Below are positions 62,577-64,000 of a DNA stretch of 64,000 nucleotides, piece after piece. A program made the position numbers and the translations under genes. The notes beneath the pieces were generated by a model that was not told the origin of the DNA, searched no databases, and worked only from the letters and a program-made list of their open reading frames with translations. Source of the DNA: Flavobacterium tagetis (GTDB lineage: Bacteria; Bacteroidota; Bacteroidia; Flavobacteriales; Flavobacteriaceae); assembly GCF_016735615.1 (NCBI RefSeq), contig NZ_JAERSF010000001.1, forward strand, positions 1,364,001 through 1,428,000, read 5' to 3'. Each line of letters starts with the position of its first letter. The stretch's first letter is position 1.

Positions 62577-64000
62577 ATGAAAAAAACAATCAAAGATTAT
62601 GTCTTGAGCTTTGTACTGTGCTTTGCTTTTCTGGGAGTTTTAGCCTGCAGTTCAGATAAAGAAGAGACTCCAGTAAGTATAAAAACACTCTCAGCAAATA
62701 CAAATAAAATCGATTTTGAAAGCAAAGAAAATACAATTGAAATAACCGTTAATTCCAATGGAGTTGCTTGGACATTGAGTAATTCTGTTAGTTGGCTAAA
62801 AATAAGTCAGACTACTGGCGTATCTGGAAGTACAATAGTAAAAATTACTGCTTTAGAAAATACGACAACAGCGCTGCGAAATGCAGTTATTACACTAAGT
62901 GGCGGCGAACTTGCTTCTGCGACAATTTCAGTTTCTCAGGCAGCAGGAAGTTTATATCCAAATTACAATACAAATCCAATTGCAGCAGATGCGTCTGGAA
63001 TGGGAAGTTCTGCGGTTGAATTGGCAGCAAAAATCAAATTAGGCTGGAACATTGGAAATACGTTGGAAGCAACCGGAGGAGAAACCGCTTGGGGAAATCC
63101 AAAAGTAACCAAAGCTTTAATTGATGCTGTAAAAGCAAATGGTTTCAATGCCATCAGAATTCCGTGTTCTTGGAATCAGAATTTAGAAAATGCTGCAACA
63201 GCAAAAATCAAAGTGGATTGGTTAAACCGAGTGAAAGAAGTAGTGCAATATTGTGTTGATAACGATATGTATGTTGTAGTAAACATTCACTGGGACGGGG
63301 GCTGGCTGGAAAACAATATTACCGAAGCTAAAAAAGTAGAAAATACTGCCAAACAAAAAGCGTTCTGGGAACAAATTGCAACACATTTACGCGGATTTGA
63401 CGAACATTTACTTTTTGCAAGTGCCAATGAACCGGCTGTTGAAGATGCGACGCAAATGGCAGTTTTAACGTCGTATCATCAAACTTTTATTGATGCAGTT
63501 CGTTCAACGGGAGGAAAAAATGCTACTCGTGTTTTAGTAGTTCAAGGGCCAACAACAGATATCGAAAAAACAAATAAATTAATGACTACATTGCCTACAG
63601 ATAAAGTATCAGGCAGAATGATGGTTGAGGTTCATTATTATTCACCTTGGAATTTTGCCGGTTTAACGAAAGATGAAACTTGGGGTAAAATGTTCTATTA
63701 TTGGGGAAATGGTTTCCATTCTACAACCGATACAGAAAGAAATGCAACTTGGGGCGAAGAAGCCGATTTAGAAAAGAATTTCAAATTGATGAAAACGCAA
63801 TTTGTAGACAAAGGAATTCCAGTTTTATTGGGAGAATTTGGAGCAATCCGCAGAACAACTTTAACAGGAGATGCGCTGACTTTACATTTAAATTCAAGAG
63901 CCTATTATTTAAAAATGTTAGTTAAAACAGCAAAAGCAAACGGATTATTACCTTTTTATTGGGACGAAGGAAGTCTAGGGAATAATGGTTTCGGAATCAT
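62577..64000 (+). CDS. BACON-GH5 endo-glucanase/xyloglucanase-like lipoprotein (3' end missing)
   Basis: The gene runs through the right window edge; 474 codons are visible. The lipobox is GVLAC (Cys about 24) and is followed by SSDKEE, a good match to the flavobacterial acidic surface-export signal. A BACON domain (about 40-122, SVSWLKISQTTGVSG, VSQAAG) precedes the GH5 barrel (from about 140): LGWNIGNTLEATGG, NAIRIPCSWNQNL, VVVNIHWDGGW, acid/base Glu285 in ASANEPA, VEVHYYSPWNF and nucleophile Glu420 in LLGEFGA. The motifs are those of subfamily GH5_4, which includes endo-xyloglucanases and endo-glucanases. This would be the surface backbone-cleaving enzyme that starts degradation. Confidence 0.92.
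   Translation, partial: MKKTIKDYVLSFVLCFAFLGVLACSSDKEETPVSIKTLSANTNKIDFESKENTIEITVNSNGVAWTLSNSVSWLKISQTTGVSGSTIVKITALENTTTALRNAVITLSGGELASATISVSQAAGSLYPNYNTNPIAADASGMGSSAVELAAKIKLGWNIGNTLEATGGETAWGNPKVTKALIDAVKANGFNAIRIPCSWNQNLENAATAKIKVDWLNRVKEVVQYCVDNDMYVVVNIHWDGGWLENNITEAKKVENTAKQKAFWEQIATHLRGFDEHLLFASANEPAVEDATQMAVLTSYHQTFIDAVRSTGGKNATRVLVVQGPTTDIEKTNKLMTTLPTDKVSGRMMVEVHYYSPWNFAGLTKDETWGKMFYYWGNGFHSTTDTERNATWGEEADLEKNFKLMKTQFVDKGIPVLLGEFGAIRRTTLTGDALTLHLNSRAYYLKMLVKTAKANGLLPFYWDEGSLGNNGFGI

Noticed and set aside
62792..63019. A 75-codon ORF in the last kilobase and another at 63701-63925
   Set aside because: Both lie out of frame inside the BACON-GH5 gene, which is open through the window end.

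Overview
This is AT-rich DNA from a member of the Bacteroidota, most probably a Flavobacterium close to the F. johnsoniae group. The evidence is the type IX secretion (T9SS) C-terminal domains, a SusC/SusD locus, promoter elements of the TTG-N19-TAnnTTTG kind, the near absence of Shine-Dalgarno sites, single-chain glycyl-tRNA synthetase and FtsZ-free housekeeping genes (recX, ribF, comF, glyS, thiL, lepA) with typical flavobacterial sequences. No rRNA, tRNA, transposase, phage gene or CRISPR array was recognised.

Layout. (1) 1-2.6 kb: the 3' end of a bioF-like gene, a TraB/GumN-family protein, and an ECF sigma factor overlapping a four-helix membrane protein. (2) 2.7-24.1 kb: four giant secreted proteins (1307-1979 aa) that share a ~400-residue C-terminal module ending in a T9SS type C sorting domain, but carry unrelated N-terminal parts (beta-helix plus PA14; adhesin/Ig/PKD; delta-60 propeller; Gly-rich plus 98-residue tandem repeats). 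recX lies between the first and second. The first two genes are divergent and share a 980-bp near-identical inverted segment. (3) 24.1-32 kb: a cupin-like/JmjC oxygenase, a small membrane protein, ribF, a reprolysin-like T9SS metalloprotease, comF and glyS. (4) 32-36.2 kb: signalling block: a LytTR regulator with Glu instead of the phospho-acceptor Asp, a small secreted protein, and an overlapping TPR histidine kinase/response regulator pair. (5) 36.3-43.1 kb: thiL, two DinB-fold proteins with a WYL regulator, an outer-membrane beta-barrel, an unknown membrane protein, and lepA. (6) 43.3-64 kb: two tandem Nudix-fold transcriptional regulators followed by a polysaccharide utilisation locus (PUL): susC, susD, surface lipoprotein, GH2, GH31, GH97, GH39, GH3 and a BACON-GH5 gene cut by the window edge.

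How the genes fit together. The PUL reads as a xyloglucan-type (or related beta-glucan/xylose-decorated glycan) system: the GH5 endo-enzyme and the SusD/third lipoprotein would sit on the surface, SusC imports oligosaccharides, and GH31 alpha-xylosidase, GH2, GH97, GH39 and GH3 trim them in the periplasm. The two degenerate Nudix regulators upstream resemble the Bacteroidetes AraR/NrtR group and are good candidates for its control; a pair of 16-bp direct repeats 22 bp apart lies just downstream of the predicted susC promoter. The giant-protein array looks like a set of exchangeable surface adhesins on a common sorting chassis, with DNA evidence for recent gene conversion between two members.
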